Shown: positions 36,753 to 46,270 of the stretch, piece by piece | Position numbering within the stretch: position 1 is the first letter of the stretch | Layout: each line of letters starts with the position of its first letter | Assembly: GCF_021484805.1 (NCBI RefSeq) | Contig: NZ_CP090557.1 | Location: 1,934,001 to 1,998,000 of the forward strand | Direction: 5' to 3' | DNA: 64,000 nucleotides | DNA from: Tellurirhabdus bombi | GTDB lineage: Bacteria; Bacteroidota; Bacteroidia; Cytophagales; Spirosomataceae | Notes under the pieces: generated by a model | The model's database searches: none | Told to the model about the DNA's origin: nothing | What the model saw: the letters and a program-made list of their open reading frames with translations, nothing else | Made by a program: the position numbers and the translations under genes

Positions 36753-37553
36753 CTAGCCTCTTCCAAGGAATTGGTTAACAGTTACTTTTGTTTTTCGGAT
36801 TATGCGTAACAAATAACCACTCATGGGGGAGAAGACGCCATGCCGTACTTTCGCTTCGTAGGTCTCGTCGATGGCCCCGAAGAGCTGCACGCTGCTAACC
36901 CCACCCATGCGCATGCGAACCGTTGGTTTGTCCACGAAAGAAGCAATTAGCCGATCTTTGGGGCGAAGCAATAACTCGTAATCACCGCATATTTTGTATT
37001 TCGGATCAAAAACTCCGTAGGTGTCGAACAGGCGGCGGGAATGGAAACAGCCCACGTGCCACGTTATCATGTCAATTCTAAATCGCTTCCAGGTCCAGCG
37101 TTCTCCCACGGTTCGGATGGGCGATAAATCGTCGTTAACGAGTTCGATTCGGGATGAGACAAATTCCAGATCCTGACGCGCGTGCTGATCAATGTGGTCA
37201 ATGTAACTTTGTAACGCATGGGGGTACAACAGATCATCCGCTCCAACAAAAAGCAGCCAGTCTCCTTTGGCAGCAGCCAGGCCTTTATTCCAGGCGTCGT
37301 AAATTCCCTTGTCCCGTTCGCTGATCCAATATGAAAGGTGTTGCTGGTTTTTTTTGATTGTGTCTACTGTGCCATCCGTTGAACCACCGTCAATGATAAT
37401 AAATTCGAAATTCTTATACGTTTGATTTAGAACACTTTGAATACAGGCATCGAGGTATTGATTGGCGTTGTAAACCGCCGTGATAATACTAACGCGGGGA
37501 GGAGATGACGTACCAGCGGGAAGCATTTGTTCTAAGCCTGGGTAGTGGTTCAT
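36753..37553 (-). CDS. glycosyltransferase family 2
   Basis: 266 residues with the GT-A motifs RVSIITAVYNANQYL, IIIDGGSTDGT and LFVGADDLLYP. The region YWISERDKGIYDAWNKGL matches the wording of the enzyme at 29706. A start at 37526 is also possible; the ATG at 37553 was kept. It lies 75 bases downstream of the FkbM-like gene on the minus strand and is probably cotranscribed with it. Confidence 0.92.
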   Translation of the reverse strand: MNHYPGLEQMLPAGTSSPPRVSIITAVYNANQYLDACIQSVLNQTYKNFEFIIIDGGSTDGTVDTIKKNQQHLSYWISERDKGIYDAWNKGLAAAKGDWLLFVGADDLLYPHALQSYIDHIDQHARQDLEFVSSRIELVNDDLSPIRTVGERWTWKRFRIDMITWHVGCFHSRRLFDTYGVFDPKYKICGDYELLLRPKDRLIASFVDKPTVRMRMGGVSSVQLFGAIDETYEAKVRHGVFSPMSGYLLRIIRKTKVTVNQFLGRG

Positions 37554-37628
37554 GTAGTGGAAGAACTCTCTTAACTGAAGAAAGTTATCAGATTGATTAA
37601 TTCATGGTGGCTGTCTGTTGACATGCCG

Positions 37629-38522
37629 TCAAAACGCTTCCAACTGGCCAGTTCTTGTATTGAAAACAGGTAGGCCTTTAATTTCTGCCAGCCGCTGTTC
37701 CAGCGAAGCAAAACTTAATTCATTGTTCGCGTTTCTGGCTTCTCTAAAACGGGCTTGGGTAAATAATTCCTGCGGCGAAACTTCCTTTAGATGACCTAAC
37801 AAATCTTTTCGGACGAAGAACGCGTTGTTGCCGGCTTTGTTGCAAGCGACCAACGCATAGCCTTTTTCGGTGGCCAGATCGCAAACGGCGCCGAACGAAG
37901 CACCAAAGTACAGGTTGGAATAATGGGCATTTGAGCGGACAAAATCCGCCTGGTAAGGAATTGTAATGGCGCGTTCCGGCCCAAACAAGCTGTTGTACTC
38001 AATGATGACAATGGCGGGTTGCACCACATTGATTGCTTTCCAGACCCAGTAATCATTGCCATCAATATCAATGCTTAACAGGCCTATTTCGCCCGAAAAG
38101 CCGTTTTCTTTAAGGAGCGTGTTGATGTTATCCATTTTAATGAAGCTGCTGACGGCGGTTAAATCATACTTCCAGAAGTTAGGATCTTTCCGGACATGAT
38201 CAATGTTGGAGGAGGAACCGTCTATAACCAGACCCCGCCAGTTATCATGCATTAACAAGAATTTAGTGTTAGCTTCTTCGTAGGTTTCTACGCCAAATTC
38301 AACAAATGCCTGATCAGAGATGCCTATCGATTGAATGAGGTATTGAATAATTCCATCTTCGCCGAATTGCGAAAAAACCCTAAACTCCGCATCCCGTATG
38401 GGTTTAGTAAGATCAACTTGCTTCGCTAATCCTGTACCAATCAACAACCGCAACTCTTTATTGCTTTCGCGTAGATAGCGAACGTTCAATATAACCTCTC
38501 TGATCTTATCTAAAATTTTCAT
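37629..38522 (-). CDS. FkbM-like methyltransferase-fold protein
   Basis: 297 residues. It has the sequence FSQFGEDGIIQYLI, a motif I-like QAFVEFGVETYEEANT, GLVIDGSS and IGLLSIDIDGNDYWVW. The order matches FkbM-type methyltransferases. The fit is weaker than for the gene at 26903, so substrate and even activity are uncertain. Its N-terminus looks like a short helical extension. It is on the minus strand with its own TATTTTTG element. Confidence 0.72.
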   Translation of the reverse strand: MKILDKIREVILNVRYLRESNKELRLLIGTGLAKQVDLTKPIRDAEFRVFSQFGEDGIIQYLIQSIGISDQAFVEFGVETYEEANTKFLLMHDNWRGLVIDGSSSNIDHVRKDPNFWKYDLTAVSSFIKMDNINTLLKENGFSGEIGLLSIDIDGNDYWVWKAINVVQPAIVIIEYNSLFGPERAITIPYQADFVRSNAHYSNLYFGASFGAVCDLATEKGYALVACNKAGNNAFFVRKDLLGHLKEVSPQELFTQARFREARNANNELSFASLEQRLAEIKGLPVFNTRTGQLEAF

Positions 38523-38556
38523 CCCTTGACTCTAAAATTGAGCTGTTCCTTTAGTC

Positions 38557-38564
38557 CAAAAATA
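38557..38564 (-). promoter_or_regulatory. -7 element TATTTTTG
   Basis: Exact TANNTTTG match on the minus strand, 34 bases before the FkbM-like ATG. Confidence 0.5.
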
Positions 38565-38850
38565 TGGGAGCAGAAACAAAATTTACCAAGTAGAAAAGCG
38601 CTGAAGCCTAGTTGGGAGAATCGTTTTATAAGCAGAGCACTCTCGGATACAAATCTATGCAGAAAAGAGATAGCCGCCTGATAAAATCAGTTTATGGCTT
38701 TTTTACTTCAGCGAATTTAGGGCGAAATACCTGCAAGATACAATTTTTAGGCCTTAAAACTCCTTGGCTCTCTTGCTGGAAACTAAGGGAACTATATGGG
38801 AATTGTACAAGAGAAATGGGATAAGAAAGTGTTTTTCTTACTATTGGTGT

Positions 38851-38858
38851 TATTTTTG
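38851..38858 (+). promoter_or_regulatory. -7 element TATTTTTG
   Basis: Exact TANNTTTG match 63 bases before the MBOAT start. The -33 region is only T-rich. Confidence 0.4.
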
Positions 38859-38921
38859 CCTGGAACCAGCGTAAAAGTTCAATCGACCGTACCAATAGTA
38901 GTTGTCTGAAAATAGTTATCA

Positions 38922-40376
38922 ATGCTTTTTAACTCGCTTCATTTTGTTCTATTTTTTATCGTTGTTACAAGCGCTTATCACCTCTTGCCACATCGCTACC
39001 GTTGGCAATTATTATTAGCGGGGAGCTGTTACTTTTACATGGCCTTTGTGCCTGTTTATATCCTGATTCTGGGATTTACCATTGTCATTGATTACTTCGC
39101 CGGACTCTATATTGAAAAAACCCGCGGACAGACTCGAAGGTTGTTTCTAATCATTAGTCTGATCTCGAATATTGGCGTACTAGCCATCTTCAAGTATTAT
39201 AATTTTCTCAACGATAATCTAAACCTAATGCTGGCCAATGTTGGCTACCCAGCACTTTTGCCCCCTTTAACCATTTTGCTGCCCATCGGTCTGTCGTTCC
39301 ATACCTTTCAGGCGATGAGTTACATCATTGAGGTATATCGGGGTAATCAAAAAGCGGAACGGCATTTTGGTATTTATTCTCTGTACGTGATGTTTTATCC
39401 GCAACTGGTTGCCGGCCCCATCGAACGTCCGCAGAACATTTTGCACCAGTTTTACGAAAAACACGAATTTGATGCTCGTCAAGTCGTTGAAGGTCTAAAA
39501 CAGATTGCCTGGGGGCTGTTTAAAAAAGTAGTTATCGCGGATCGGCTGGCGGTGATTGTCAACTATGTGTACAACGATCCAACTCAATTTCAGGGTTTTC
39601 CACTCATTATTGCAACGGTTTTATTTGCCTTTCAAATTTATTGCGATTTCTCGGGCTACTCAGATATTGCGCTCGGAACGGCCCGGACCATTGGCTTTCG
39701 GCTGATGAAGAACTTTGACCGTCCTTACCTGTCAACCTCCGTATCAGAATTCTGGAAACGGTGGCACATTTCGCTCTCGACCTGGTTCCGCGATTACCTC
39801 TATATTCCGCTGGGGGGGAATCGGGTTGCCGTGCCCCGTTGGTATCTGAATTTGTTCATTACGTTTCTGGTAAGCGGGCTTTGGCACGGAGCCAGTTGGA
39901 CGTATGTGATCTGGGGGAGCCTAAACGGTTTGTACCTGATTATTGAGAGCATGACCAAAAATACCCGGCACCGACTCAGCCAGCGGCTGGGTTTGCAACA
40001 CTGGCCTTCGGTACAGCACTTCCTGAATCTAACAACCACTTTTGGCCTGATTTGCTTTGCCTGGATTTTCTTCCGGGCGCAAACCGTTGGCGATGCTTTT
40101 TATGTGGTAACCCATCTATTTTCCGACCTGCGGAACAGCCTGAGCGAGGTGATAGCAACTAACCTGGGTTCCGACAAATACAACCTGTTTATCGGTGGGC
40201 TGGCGCTCGTCATCTTGTTACTTGTAGAAACGCTTCAGGGACGTATTTCTCTCCGCCACTGGATAGGCCAACAGCCAACGCCTGTGCGAATGACGCTTTA
40301 TTATGCCCTGATTATGTTCATTATTCTGTTTGGCGTATTTGACGCCCGGCAGCAATTCATTTACTTCCAGTTTTGA
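38922..40376 (+). CDS. MBOAT family O-acyltransferase (AlgI/DltB-like)
   Basis: 484-residue polytopic membrane protein with about 11 membrane segments. AlgI-type marks are FHTFQAMSYIIEVYRG, MFYPQLVAGPIERP, YCDFSGYSDIALGTAR and the catalytic-His region FLVSGLWHGASWTYVIWG. Members pass acyl groups, usually acetyl, across the membrane to polysaccharide. The SGNH-like protein next to it (overlap or 2-base gap) is the expected partner. Probably O-acetylates the polymer of this locus. Confidence 0.95.
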   Translation: MLFNSLHFVLFFIVVTSAYHLLPHRYRWQLLLAGSCYFYMAFVPVYILILGFTIVIDYFAGLYIEKTRGQTRRLFLIISLISNIGVLAIFKYYNFLNDNLNLMLANVGYPALLPPLTILLPIGLSFHTFQAMSYIIEVYRGNQKAERHFGIYSLYVMFYPQLVAGPIERPQNILHQFYEKHEFDARQVVEGLKQIAWGLFKKVVIADRLAVIVNYVYNDPTQFQGFPLIIATVLFAFQIYCDFSGYSDIALGTARTIGFRLMKNFDRPYLSTSVSEFWKRWHISLSTWFRDYLYIPLGGNRVAVPRWYLNLFITFLVSGLWHGASWTYVIWGSLNGLYLIIESMTKNTRHRLSQRLGLQHWPSVQHFLNLTTTFGLICFAWIFFRAQTVGDAFYVVTHLFSDLRNSLSEVIATNLGSDKYNLFIGGLALVILLLVETLQGRISLRHWIGQQPTPVRMTLYYALIMFIILFGVFDARQQFIYFQF

Positions 40377-40378
40377 GC

Positions 40379-41323
40379 ATGTTGTTACCGTCAATGATTC
40401 GGAAGCTTCTTATTCTGTTGACTTTGTGTAGTCTGGGTGGTTACGGATTGATTCGAATTTTATCGCCTTATGTTCGCAATGAAAACGTGTTTGTGGCGGC
40501 CTCGCTCGACAAGGAAAATCGACTGAAGAACACGCCAGCACCCCGCCTGGTTTTTGTTGGAGGCTCTAATCTGGCCTTGGGAATCGATAGCCGCCGGGTT
40601 GCCGCCGCAACGGGCTATACCGTCACCAACATGGGCATTCACGCGGGCCTGGGCCTGCCTTTTATGTTGAATGAAGCCCTGCATGGGACACAAAAAGGCG
40701 ATTTGGTGGTTTTGTCTATTGAGTACTTTCTTGATGAAGGGGACAATAAATTACTGGCACAATTGATTGATGTGAACCCTCGGGCTAAGCAATACCTATC
40801 GCTTTCGTGGCTCAATGAGATCCGGTTACTAGGGCAGAACTTACAGCGGTGTATGAGTGGTTTGTTTTATAAATTGCTGCGTGGTGATGCAACTGACCCG
40901 ATCTACAACCGAAGTGGCTTTACCGTTGAAGGCGATCTAAAAGAGCATTTTGGCAAACCCAAACCCCGGCGGATTGGTGATGATGTGACTTTTCTGGAAA
41001 TGGATTATTCAGAAAATATTCAGCGAATCAATGCATTTGTGAAAGCCGCTAAAGCCAGAGAAGCCGTTGTTGTGTTCACCTTTCCCGTATTTCCAGCATC
41101 TGCTTACAAGCGTAATCAGAAAGCTATTCAGCACCTGGCCAAACAATACCAAAACAAACTGGATTGTCCGATTATTAATACGCCAGCGACCTTTGTCTTG
41201 CCAGATCAGTACTTTTTTGATACCGTTTATCACCTGGACAGCCTAGGCGTTCAAGAGCGCACTACCCGGATGATTGATTTGCTGAAACTAAGGCAAAACA
41301 TATTGGTTGGGAGCAATCAATAG
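40379..41323 (+). CDS. SGNH-like partner protein of the MBOAT acyltransferase
   Basis: 314 residues from the ATG; a TTG two codons earlier overlaps the MBOAT stop. One N-terminal membrane or signal segment (about 8-24) leads to an extracytoplasmic domain with LVFVGGSNLALGID, a likely GxS nucleophile block, and a later YHLDSLGV that could supply Asp/His. This follows the AlgI-AlgJ/AlgX or DltB-DltD arrangement, in which the second protein completes acetyl transfer to the glycan. Catalytic assignment is inferred. Confidence 0.75.
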   Translation: MLLPSMIRKLLILLTLCSLGGYGLIRILSPYVRNENVFVAASLDKENRLKNTPAPRLVFVGGSNLALGIDSRRVAAATGYTVTNMGIHAGLGLPFMLNEALHGTQKGDLVVLSIEYFLDEGDNKLLAQLIDVNPRAKQYLSLSWLNEIRLLGQNLQRCMSGLFYKLLRGDATDPIYNRSGFTVEGDLKEHFGKPKPRRIGDDVTFLEMDYSENIQRINAFVKAAKAREAVVVFTFPVFPASAYKRNQKAIQHLAKQYQNKLDCPIINTPATFVLPDQYFFDTVYHLDSLGVQERTTRMIDLLKLRQNILVGSNQ

Positions 41324-41342
41324 CTAGCCTTTATAAAATGCC

Positions 41343-41350
41343 TACCTTTG
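41343..41350 (+). promoter_or_regulatory. -7 element TACCTTTG
   Basis: Exact TANNTTTG match 22 bases before the GT2 gene at 41373. It may give a secondary promoter inside the locus. Confidence 0.35.
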
Positions 41351-41372
41351 TCTTCTTTGCAAGAAGCTATTT

Positions 41373-42071
41373 ATGATTAGTGTCTGCATGGCCACTTATA
41401 ACGGCGAACGTTTTGTCCGGCGGCAATTGGAGTCGATTCTACCGCAGCTTGGACCGGCGGATGAGGTTATTGTGTCGGATGATGGATCGACCGACCAGAC
41501 GTTGATGATCGTCGAATCGTTGCGGGATGCGCGCATCCGTATTTTGCACAATTCCGGGCGTCACGGACCCGTCGGGAACTTTGAAAATGCCCTGCGGCAA
41601 GCCAAAGGAGACCATATTTTTCTGTCCGATCAGGACGATGTCTGGCTGCCCAATAAAGTAATGCTTATTCGCCCGCTGCTGGATCAGTACGATCTGGTGC
41701 TTACGGACTGCGAGGTGGCCGACGACCAGAACAAGACGCTAATGCCTTCGTTTTTTGCGCACCGGGGGAGTCGGGCTGGCCTGCTCAGAAACCTTTACAA
41801 GAACTCTTACGTTGGTTGTTGTATGGCTTTTCGGCGGTCGCTGCTCAAAAAAGCACTTCCCTTTCCGAGCCAAATTTACATGCATGACTGGTGGCTGGGT
41901 CTGGTGGCCGAGGCAAAAGGGCAAGTCTACTTTCTGCCTGAACCAACGATTCGCTATATTCGTCACGGTGGTAATGCGTCGCCAACCGGGGAAGGTTCGC
42001 TCAGTTGGTTTAATAAACTCAAAAATCGCCTGGGACTTGTCACGGCCTTAGGCAGGCGGTTACTGGCCTAA
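41373..42071 (+). CDS. glycosyltransferase family 2
   Basis: 232 residues beginning MISVCMATYNGERFVRRQL, with VIVSDDGSTDQT and FLSDQDDVWLPNKV (DxD-like). This wording is typical of rhamnosyl- and galactosyltransferases of capsule loci. It precedes another GT2 by 19 bases. Confidence 0.93.
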   Translation: MISVCMATYNGERFVRRQLESILPQLGPADEVIVSDDGSTDQTLMIVESLRDARIRILHNSGRHGPVGNFENALRQAKGDHIFLSDQDDVWLPNKVMLIRPLLDQYDLVLTDCEVADDQNKTLMPSFFAHRGSRAGLLRNLYKNSYVGCCMAFRRSLLKKALPFPSQIYMHDWWLGLVAEAKGQVYFLPEPTIRYIRHGGNASPTGEGSLSWFNKLKNRLGLVTALGRRLLA

Positions 42072-42090
42072 TTTGTTTTTATCCTGATTC

Positions 42091-42996
42091 ATGGTTTCTG
42101 TAATTATTCCTACCTACAACGCCGCCCGTCATCTTCCCGCTTTGCTTGATCGCCTGGCCGATCAGACCATTCCTTACGAACTGATTATCATTGATTCGTC
42201 ATCAAAGGACGAAACGCCCCAAATTCTGAAAGAGCGGGGTATTGCCTTTCATACCATTTCGTCGGCAAGTTTCAATCACGGCGGAACCCGGAATATGGGC
42301 ATTCGGATGGCTCGGTATGATCAGATAATCTTTTTAACTCAGGATGCACTGCCCACGGCGGCTAATACGCTGGAACTGCTCGTCAAAGCCCTCAACAGCC
42401 GCCCAGATGTAGCGCTTGCCTATGGGCGCCAGTTACCTTATCCGGATACACACGTTTTTGGAGCCTTTGCGCGTCTGATAAATTACCCAGACCAAAGTAG
42501 GATCAAAACAAGAGTTGATATTCCTGAGTTAGGTATTCGAACCTGCTCCTGCTCCAATTCGTTTGCCGCCTATAAGAAGGAAGACATACTGGCTTTGGGC
42601 GGGTTTCCGGATGATTCTATTTTTGGTGAAGATGTGTCGGTTTCTTCCCAGTTCATCCTGAACGGAAAGGCCATCGCATACTGCGCAGAAGCACAGGTAT
42701 ACCATTCGCACGACTATACAATTGGCGAGGAATTTCGGCGTTACTTTGATATCGGCGTTTTTCATGAGCAGCAACAGCGTTTTTTGAGAGAATTTACCCA
42801 GGCTGAATCCCAGGGTATTAAGTACATGACTGACGAAGCGCGTTACCTGCTCCGAACGGGAAATGCTCATTTATTACCAGCTCAGTTTGTTCGCTTAGTC
42901 GCAAAATACGTTGGATACCGGGCAGGACGCTCGCACGAAAAGCTACCGGTTGGAATCAAAAAGAAGTGGAGTATGAGCAAAACTTATTGGAAATAG
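42091..42996 (+). CDS. glycosyltransferase family 2, rhamnosyltransferase-like
   Basis: 301 residues with VSVIIPTYNAARHLPALL, IIIDSSSKDET, FNHGGTRNMGI and FLTQDALP. The HGGTRN and TQDA motifs are seen in rhamnosyltransferase-like GT2 proteins. Last transferase before the 306-base gap. Confidence 0.92.
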   Translation: MVSVIIPTYNAARHLPALLDRLADQTIPYELIIIDSSSKDETPQILKERGIAFHTISSASFNHGGTRNMGIRMARYDQIIFLTQDALPTAANTLELLVKALNSRPDVALAYGRQLPYPDTHVFGAFARLINYPDQSRIKTRVDIPELGIRTCSCSNSFAAYKKEDILALGGFPDDSIFGEDVSVSSQFILNGKAIAYCAEAQVYHSHDYTIGEEFRRYFDIGVFHEQQQRFLREFTQAESQGIKYMTDEARYLLRTGNAHLLPAQFVRLVAKYVGYRAGRSHEKLPVGIKKKWSMSKTYWK

Positions 42997-43302
42997 TTGA
43001 CCGTAAAATCGCTTTTTTTGTCGGATAATTAACGGTTGGAAAAGGCCAATAGATAAATAGATGGATTAAAACCCGTTTGTAACGGTTATTCATAGTAACT
43101 TCGGTGCAGCTTTTTAACCAACTGGTTTTTAAAGCGCTACTAATTGGATAAGTAACTCGCAAATAGAGCATGGTTACTTATCAAGGGCTTAGGCCTTGGG
43201 GATGCTTGCGAACGAGCAATTGCAGTGGAGACGAATACGGAGACGGAAGTCTTTGAGCGAACAAGTCATCCCTGACCTGTTTGTCCACCAACGGTTATTT
43301 GT
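42997..43302. other. 306-base noncoding gap before the sugar-phosphotransferase gene
   Basis: It holds the inverted repeat at 43147-43182 and no exact TANNTTTG. No coding frame or RNA family is recognised. Confidence 0.5.
43147..43182. promoter_or_regulatory. 10-bp inverted repeat with 16-base spacer
   Basis: GATAAGTAAC and GTTACTTATC flank 16 bases, about 120 bases upstream of the ATG at 43303. It could be a two-site operator or a weak hairpin. No T-tract follows. Confidence 0.4.
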
Positions 43303-44682
43303 ATGAAACATCGTTTTTCCTTTTTACTGCAGCCGGCCAGCGCAATCATTGACATCCTATCGCTGAATGGTTGCTTTATTCTAGCTCACCATCTGACGTT
43401 TGGTCCGGCAAGTAATCCTTTTGCAGATGCTTACCTAACCCTCTTCTGGTTTTTTAACGCAGCCTGGTTGCTTCTCCTACTCATTGCTCGCCCATACCAC
43501 TACTCCCGCCTAAATTTTACCGCAGAAAATTTACTGATTAACCTGCTCAAACTTGCTGGCCTGCACGTTGCTCTGGTGTCTGTTTTTGGCATGTTTACAA
43601 ACAGCCATTCTTTTTCAAGGACGCATTTGATTACGGCCTATTTGCTATTTCTGCTGGTTGGGGCTTTATGGCGCGTTCTGGCTTTGGTAGCTTTGAAGTT
43701 TTACCGGGCGATGGGCTATAATACCCGGCGGTTTGTTATTGTTGGCTACGGAGAAATGTCGAACAGTATCCGGGTTTTCTATGAAACGCATCCCGAAATT
43801 GGATTTAAGTTTTTGGGGTATTTCGATAAACTAAACTTAGACAATGCGTCGGAACTGCGCGGCGATTATTCAGAATTGAAGAACTATGTAACCGCATACG
43901 GTATTGATTGCGTTTACTGCTGCCTGCCCTACATGGATACCAACCAGCTGAAAGAAATCATGGCTTTTTCCGAAGAGGCGGGTTTTCAGGTTAAACTCAT
44001 TGTCGATTTTAAAGGCTTCTTGACGCGCACGGTTAACGTAGAATACCATGACATCCAGCCGGTTATTGGCCTTTCGACCGAATTGCTGGACGATTTGCGG
44101 ATCAATGTCTTCAAGCGGACATTTGATATCGGCTTTTCAACGTTGGTGTTGATGGCCGGCTCTCCACTCTTCTTCATTCTGGCCCTAATTACCAAATTCT
44201 CCTCTAAAGGACCGATCTTCTACTCGCAGGAAAGAATCGGGCAATGGGGAAAACCATTTCGTATCTACAAATTCCGTAGCATGTATACGGATGCAGAAAT
44301 AAACGGCCCGTCGCTGTCGTCAGGTGCCGAAGATCCTCGGATTACAAGTTGGGGCCTTTTCATGCGTAAAACCCGGGTTGATGAGCTACCACAATTTTAT
44401 AACGTGTTGATCGGGAATATGTCTATTGTTGGACCCCGCCCCGAACGGCAGCATTTTATTGACCAGATTGTAAAGCATTCCCCCGAATACAAGGTTCTGC
44501 TGACGGTTAAGCCTGGAATAACATCCATTGGCCAAATCGAATATGGATACGCTGCTAACGTGGATGAAATGGTTCAGCGTGTGAAGTACGATCTTCAATA
44601 TCTTCAAAATGTTTCTTTTTCATACGATATATGGCTAATTATGCGGACTCTTCGCATAATGATGCAGGGAAGGGGACAATAA
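43303..44682 (+). CDS. undecaprenyl-phosphate sugar phosphotransferase (WcaJ-like)
   Basis: 459 residues; it starts repeat-unit assembly by linking a sugar-1-phosphate to undecaprenyl phosphate. The N-terminal third has about five membrane segments. The middle is a nucleotide-fold domain (FVIVGYGEMSNSIRV). The C-terminal catalytic domain starts near 268 with FKRTFDIGFS, then GPIFYSQERIG, FRIYKFRSM, TRVDELPQFYNVL and MSIVGPRPER. Members usually use UDP-glucose or UDP-galactose. It lies late in the locus, next to the Wzi-like gene. Confidence 0.95.
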   Translation: MKHRFSFLLQPASAIIDILSLNGCFILAHHLTFGPASNPFADAYLTLFWFFNAAWLLLLLIARPYHYSRLNFTAENLLINLLKLAGLHVALVSVFGMFTNSHSFSRTHLITAYLLFLLVGALWRVLALVALKFYRAMGYNTRRFVIVGYGEMSNSIRVFYETHPEIGFKFLGYFDKLNLDNASELRGDYSELKNYVTAYGIDCVYCCLPYMDTNQLKEIMAFSEEAGFQVKLIVDFKGFLTRTVNVEYHDIQPVIGLSTELLDDLRINVFKRTFDIGFSTLVLMAGSPLFFILALITKFSSKGPIFYSQERIGQWGKPFRIYKFRSMYTDAEINGPSLSSGAEDPRITSWGLFMRKTRVDELPQFYNVLIGNMSIVGPRPERQHFIDQIVKHSPEYKVLLTVKPGITSIGQIEYGYAANVDEMVQRVKYDLQYLQNVSFSYDIWLIMRTLRIMMQGRGQ

Positions 44683-44715
44683 AACCCTATTTATCAATTG
44701 TTTTGTGTTTATTCT

Positions 44716-46260
44716 ATGCGTCATAAGACCTATGGTTTCCTTTTATGTTTTCTCTTCTTCTTTCAGGATACCATTGCTCAACAGATTGGGATGCCACATA
44801 CCCATCAGTTTCGCGTAGAAGCAGGTGCGTATGCAAGCAGTAACGAGCAGTTACCTTTCTGGCTTCGGGCCAACCAATACGGAATTGTTCCCCTCACCGG
44901 GCCGTTGGCTACTTTACGAGTTGGCGCTTATTCGGATTACCGGAAACCTTATCTGGACGGAAGCCAACTAAAGAAAAAGACGTTTGATTGGGGTTATGGG
45001 GTTGAACTGGTAGGAAATGGGGGCGGTAAAGAACAGGCCTTTTTGCTACCGGAAGCCTATGTAAAAGCACGTTTGGGCATTATCGAATTATATGCCGGAC
45101 GCCGTCGTGAAATCATAGGATTAGCGGATACCACCTTAACTTCGGGTTCATATGCCTGGTCGGGAAATGCGTTGCCCATCCCAAAGATTCAGATTGGAAC
45201 GCCTGGTTTTGTGCCTGTTCCCTTCACGAAGAATTTATTCTCCGTAAACGCTTTTTACAGCCACGGCTGGTTCAATAATCAGGGGCTCGTCAAGGATTAC
45301 TTTCTCCACCAGAAGGCGCTTTATGTACAACTTGGTAAGTCAACGTGGCCGTTTCGTTTGTACGGGGGAATCAATCACAACGTGCAGTGGGGGGGGAATA
45401 GTAAGGTGCTTTCTTCTGCCGTAGCGATCAATGGGCAGCTACCTTCCCGGCTTAAAGACTACTGGTACGTTGTTTCCAGCCAAACGCGTTCGTTTATGGA
45501 AGATACCACCGTACGCACATCCATGGAAGATAACCGGATTGGGAATCACCTGGGTTCAGTGGATATTGGTCTTGATTTTACAATGGGCGATTTCAATGTA
45601 TTGGTCTACCGGCAAAATCTATATGACGACGGATCTTTGTTTCTGTTGACCAATATCGCTGATGGCTTAAATGGGCTTCGGATACAGAATCGGCGGATGC
45701 AGCGCTCGGCATTTCACGTTAAAGAGCTGCTAGCTGAGTTCCTGTATACTAAAAGCCAGGGAGGAGACGTTTTTTTGCTTATTCCGGGACGAGGGGACTT
45801 ACGGGGTCGTGATAATTACTTCAACCATTCTCAATATATAGACGGTTGGACGGTCAATGATAAAATCATCGGTAGTCCTTTCCTAACACCGCGCAACGAA
45901 ACGGATTTAGGTACTGGTGCACCGCAGGCCATTGCTAACAACCGCCTTTCTATGTTCCACTTGGCTGCCAATGGCTTGGTAGGTGAGCGTACCGAATGGA
46001 TGGTTAAGGCTTCTTATAGCCGCAATTTTGGAACCTATGACCGGCCCTTTGCCGATCGAGCCGACCAATTGTCGCTCCTGTTGAACGTATCGGTTCCTTT
46101 CAGGTTACGTGGCTTAGGCGAAATGAAAGTAAATACCTCCCTAGCCCTGGATCAGGGAAATCTATTCAGAAACACAACGGGGATCTATATAGGACTGCGT
46201 AAAGAGCTTTTTTCGGGGCCGTCCATTGCTCCGCCTTTCATGGTCCCTGGACAGAATTAA
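44716..46260 (+). CDS. Wzi-like capsule assembly outer-membrane protein
   Basis: 514 residues from the ATG; a TTG six codons earlier is less likely. A signal peptide (residues about 5-22, ending IAQQ) is followed by a long beta-rich region with aromatic alternation, expected of an outer-membrane barrel. Features such as LPFWLRANQYGIVP near the start and AYVKARLGIIELYAGRR are shared with Wzi family proteins, which anchor or organise capsule at the cell surface. Its position as last gene of the locus fits. A shared terminator follows. Confidence 0.87.
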   Translation: MRHKTYGFLLCFLFFFQDTIAQQIGMPHTHQFRVEAGAYASSNEQLPFWLRANQYGIVPLTGPLATLRVGAYSDYRKPYLDGSQLKKKTFDWGYGVELVGNGGGKEQAFLLPEAYVKARLGIIELYAGRRREIIGLADTTLTSGSYAWSGNALPIPKIQIGTPGFVPVPFTKNLFSVNAFYSHGWFNNQGLVKDYFLHQKALYVQLGKSTWPFRLYGGINHNVQWGGNSKVLSSAVAINGQLPSRLKDYWYVVSSQTRSFMEDTTVRTSMEDNRIGNHLGSVDIGLDFTMGDFNVLVYRQNLYDDGSLFLLTNIADGLNGLRIQNRRMQRSAFHVKELLAEFLYTKSQGGDVFLLIPGRGDLRGRDNYFNHSQYIDGWTVNDKIIGSPFLTPRNETDLGTGAPQAIANNRLSMFHLAANGLVGERTEWMVKASYSRNFGTYDRPFADRADQLSLLLNVSVPFRLRGLGEMKVNTSLALDQGNLFRNTTGIYIGLRKELFSGPSIAPPFMVPGQN

Positions 46261-46270
46261 TAGCTTTTAC

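Larger units (their letters stand above)
38523..38921. other. 399-base divergent noncoding gap
   Basis: AT-rich gap between the reverse-strand FkbM-like gene and the MBOAT gene. It contains minus-strand (38557-38564) and plus-strand (38851-38858) -7 elements. No gene, RNA or clear repeat is seen. Confidence 0.55.

Noticed and set aside
38612-38824. Short open frame in the gap before the MBOAT gene
   Set aside because: Composition is unlike a protein, no motif is present, and the gap holds promoter-like sites.
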